Positions 60,833-64,000 of a stretch of 64,000 nt of DNA are shown here, piece after piece. How positions within the stretch are numbered: the first letter of the stretch is position 1; every line of letters begins with the position of its first letter. This DNA is from Quercus robur (taxonomy: Eukaryota > Streptophyta > Magnoliopsida > Fagales > Fagaceae), in NCBI RefSeq assembly GCF_932294415.1, contig NC_065538.1:18947656-19011655 (forward strand), read 5' to 3'. The notes beneath the pieces are model-generated. The model saw only the letters and a program-made list of their open reading frames with translations, did not search any database and was not told the origin of the DNA. Both the position numbers and the translations under genes were made by a program.

Positions 60833-61274
60833 GTCAAGTAGCACTAATGTAAGTCAAATATGAGTTGTAAACTAATTAGACATGTCAAATGGTAGAAATT
60901 TAACATTATTTTCTACATATAGATTAGATTTCAGTAAAATATAAAACATGTACAAAATATTTTACCACTTTTTAAGGAGAAGAATTACGTTTACAACATT
61001 TTCATAACAAATCTTAAGTGTCAGATTGTTATGGCTTTTTAATTTGAATCCACCACTGAAATTACTTTCTTGTCCATCTGCAAAAGCCTATAACAACTTA
61101 CTTATTATAAAAGTGTTGTGGACATAACATTTCTATCTTAAAGGTGAAAAACCTATAAACACTTGCCACCTAGGATTTATTGAAAAAGTGTTGTGGATAT
61201 AATATTTCTGTATTAAAGGTGGACATTTTGAACATGATACATAGCATAATTTCCGGAAAAACTTTAGCTTTATC

Positions 61275-61275
<1 letters not shown>

Positions 61276-61301
<26 letters not shown>
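61276..61301. repeat. (TA)n run upstream of cysteine-rich gene 2
   Basis: About thirteen TA units ending roughly 45 bases before the start codon. It takes the place of a defined TATA box. Confidence 0.8.
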
Positions 61302-61305
<4 letters not shown>

Positions 61306-61346
61306 TCAATAGAGGAAGAAAGTTCAGAGCTATAGAAGAAGATAAG

Positions 61347-61782
61347 ATGAAGAGAATGGTGGAAATGATGGTGGTGCTATTTTTGCTTTTGCTTGCTAGT
61401 AATCCTTCCCTCTCGAGGATAATAACACCAACTCTTGCTTGTAGATATAAGTGTTTTGCAGATTGTCATCATCGGTTTAAAGATACTTTGAAATTGAGTG
61501 TTTGCTGTGGTACTTGTTACTTGTTGTGCCCAAGCTCTCTCGCAGATGTGAAATATGGTCATATTATGGATGTTGATTGTACAGTGCCGCCACCCAGTTA
61601 TTATTCAGGTACTAAAAGTAAAACCATTGAGTTCATAATTCATTCCTTAGGATATATATACAGTAATATATAATTGTTTTGTTTATTCAATTCTAATGGA
61701 CGTTATTAATGTGACAGATCTGAATAAAGCAGAAGACTATATGCATACCTACAACTCTAGCAAGAAGAAGAAGAATTATTAG
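61347..61782 (+). CDS. Secreted cysteine-rich peptide, thionin-like (copy 2, altered cysteines)
   Basis: Two exons, 61347-61608 and 61718-61782, phase 1 (TTCAG/GTACTA ... TGACAG/ATC), give 108 residues. The signal peptide (VVLFLLLLASNPS) and the CX3CX3C at 32-40 and 53-61 match copy 1. Differences: an extra Cys at 54; the first Cys of the third pair is His (72) and a 2-residue insertion moves its partner to 78; both exon 2 cysteines are replaced (Tyr and Ser). So eight cysteines remain against ten in copy 1. Reading through the intron also gives 108 residues, with the tail KTIEFIIHSLGY much like that of copy 1. The gene may be specialised or starting to decay; no stop or frameshift was seen. 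The defence-peptide role is inferred. Confidence 0.65.
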
Positions 61783-62572
61783 CACGCGCTACACTTGCAA
61801 TAAGCAAGAAAAAAAATGTTATGAATTGTATTTGCTATTGCATTCAGCTATATAGTTGCCAGAAAAGAATGTTATCCCCTTGGGCAACCCTCATCAAATA
61901 AACAAATTTGATATAAAAATAGTAGTACAATTAAAAAATAAAAAGGCTTGTTGTTGAAGGAATGATGTAACGAAATGAAAGCTTTTTGTTTTCCCCTCCA
62001 TTATGTTCAATCGTTAGTGACAAAACTAAAACTTCATACAACAAATAAATTGACATGCACAAAAATTACTTAGTATATTCTAAGAGTTAGCACCTAGGAT
62101 TGCTTAGAGTTATCACCAAGAGAAACAGAAAATCATGGAGTCAATACCAAATCATTGGAGAAATTCCTAGAGAAAAATGATCCCATCCTATTTAAATCCT
62201 ATAATTTTCTTTCAAATAGTTTGGTGAATGGACATGAACAAGGTATGATGCTTATGCATTGCTAACATTCTAGAATATAGAAGAAGCTTTCCATCGAAAA
62301 GGGGGTTAGAAATTCTCCTAGAGATTTGACATTTTCTTGATCAGGAGTGTTGAAGTTCGTGCCGAAAGTGTGTGGGCACAAGTTTTGTATCACAATATTT
62401 GTTACTATTCTAACATGTACGATTGTGAGTCACGGAGAAAAAGTTACGAGTTTTTGTGAATTAAAGTGATGGATCATTGATTACAGTTGCACATTTCATC
62501 GAGTTGTGGTAAAAATTGTAGTAAATCGTGTGGTCACAGAATAATTGTATTCATTTTAAGCTTAAATTTATA

Positions 62573-63657
62573 TAGACGTGGCAAACGGGCAGGTCGGGTT
62601 CAGGTTCGGCTCAGGTCAAGTTGTGTTAGGTTGACCCGTATTTTTCACATGATTTTTTTTTAATAAAGAAAACAACATGTATTTGCCATTTGGAAAGTTA
62701 CGTAGCAAATTACTTGATGTAAAATGCATTACTTTGAATTCTTCACTCATATCAAGAATGAGCTCAGCTAAACAAATTAATATTTGTTCAATAATTTTAA
62801 AATTATACAAATCTCAAAATTACTAACAAAAACAAAATAGCACAAAGGATAAGTAAAACAAATACACTAAGTTTTATTTCTACACAATATCAACATCCCA
62901 AAACATAAAACAAAATTACAAATGGCTTATTGGATAGCTAATTTGACAAAGAATAAAAATATATAAGAAATTTATAATGTTGAAAACTAATTTTATAACA
63001 TATTATCAATTGTGGTTGACACTCTCTTTCAATTTGGAGAATATATATTAAAGTTTGATTGTTTACTTATTATACACGGTCTCTTTTATGAATATCATAT
63101 CATTTTTATGCAACGCATATTCTAAAAAATATCATAATTTATTTTGAAAATCCATTTATTTTGGACATGAATTGTTAAAAAATAGGCCTGAGCATTCATA
63201 ATTTATCCTAATTTCATTGATACTTTGGCTTCACTCTTTTCACACTTATGAATGTTTATCATACACGTCTATAATTTTAAATATATGTTTTTAACTCTAT
63301 TGTAACTAGATTGTCTTGGCATATACTTTGTTATTTGATATTTAAAAATCTTTTCTCATTACAGAATGTCTCAACCATTCATCTTTTAGTTCATTTGCAT
63401 GTAGTTATGTCGAGGTCTCAATTGTTTTTTTAAAGCTCATAAAAAATAATTAAACCAATATTGTTTTAATTTTATTATTTTTTTCCCCAAAAAAAAAGTT
63501 TTAAAAAAAGTTTTAGGTCACGGGTTGGGTCGTGGTTTAGGTCGGGTTGACTCGCAAAAAAATTGGGTTGGGTTATGGGTCATCCCATTTTTGCTTCGAG
63601 TAAAAAAATTCAGGTTTAGGTTGGGTCAAGAAATTTTGTCCTGTTTTGCCATGTCTA
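62573..63657. mobile_element. hAT-like non-autonomous element of 1085 bp
   Basis: The ends TAGACGTGGCAAACGGGCAGG and CCTGTTTTGCCATGTCTA are inverted repeats. The flanks AATTTATA (62565-62572) and AATGTATA (63658-63665) differ at one of eight bases. GGTCGGGTT-type repeats sit near both ends and the middle is AT-rich. No transposase ORF. Confidence 0.75.
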
Positions 63658-63671
63658 AATGTATAAACCTA

Positions 63672-63776
<105 letters not shown>

Positions 63777-63980
63777 ATACAATATGTATAGTGTATTAAA
63801 ATACATAATTTTGCAAAAAAAAAAAAAAAGAGAGTGAAATCTAAGATTTAACTTTTATTACATCGTATATGTTATGATATTAGATTAGAGTAGACATTAA
63901 GTTTAAATCATAGACACAAGGCACCACAGAAGATGCCATTATTACTGAACTATTACTTAAACTCCATAAAATTTCAAACT

Positions 63981-64000
63981 TATGGCGTTGGCTCAATGGT
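63981..64000 (+). mobile_element. Possible SINE head cut by the window edge
   Basis: GGCGTTGGCTCAATGGT resembles the A-box head of a tRNA-derived SINE. Only the last bases of the window are available. The sequence just before (63905-63980) resembles the AAAGATGCCATTACTG block of the array. Confidence 0.35.

Larger units (their letters stand above)
57908..60979. repeat. Array unit 3 (about 3.07 kb)
   Basis: Same order of landmarks as unit 2, with the GAAGGAATGATG block at 59157 (2989 bp after that of unit 2). It lacks a stretch around the GTGTCAACC motif of unit 2 (near 59817) and carries a SINE at 60665 that unit 2 lacks. No thionin-like gene is present. Confidence 0.85.
60980..62330. repeat. 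Array unit 4, with the gene retained
   Basis: Begins with a family F MITE (60980-61210, rearranged right end), then the cysteine-rich gene, then the GAAGGAATGATG block at 61956. It diverges after CATCGAAAAGGGGGTTAG near 62305. Confidence 0.75.

Overview
The window looks like nuclear DNA of a woody eudicot. Genes are sparse and split by GT-AG introns, the non-coding DNA is very AT-rich, and the gaps are packed with small transposons, SINEs, LTR fragments and microsatellites. The SEC13, NUP35, GATA and CASP-like proteins read as ordinary rosid proteins. A Fagaceae-type tree would fit, but that is a guess from repeat style and was not tested. No organelle DNA, CRISPR array, rRNA or intact tRNA gene was seen.

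Layout. 1-940: a decayed, minus-strand retroelement ORF (DUF4283-like region plus CCHC zinc knuckle). 1948-2853: SEC13, uninterrupted in its coding part. 2.9-11 kb: no gene, but five CACGTG boxes within 257 bp (6434-6690). 11062-12303: a two-exon class I GATA transcription factor. 12.4-22 kb: no gene; SINE remnants and MITEs. 22014-23207: an unrecognised three-exon gene of 127 codons. 23.3-26.9 kb: tandem repeats, a LINE tail and a dimeric MITE. 27983-32232: nucleoporin NUP35, with a Mutator-type MITE in intron 1. 32.3-40.2 kb: transposon-rich. 40333-43832: a three-exon CASP-like four-helix membrane protein. 44.8-50.1 kb: several transposons with readable target-site duplications (two hAT-like elements, one Mutator-like foldback element, one solo LTR).

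50.7-62.3 kb is the most unusual part. It is an array of roughly 3-kb units. The outer units each carry a small secreted cysteine-rich (thionin-like) gene. The two middle units carry, at the corresponding place, a segment of about 0.9 kb that starts with a perfect 15-bp hairpin. The two genes share an intron, and reading through it gives a second conserved C-terminus. The second copy has lost the CX3C pair of its last exon. Lone last-exon relics lie at 47.2 and 51.4 kb. SINE insertions present in single units, with empty sites in the sister units, give a relative order of events.

No operon-like cooperation is expected. SEC13 and NUP35 are both nuclear-pore components, but their linkage here may be chance. 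All coordinates and comparisons were read by eye; no alignment or database search was run.
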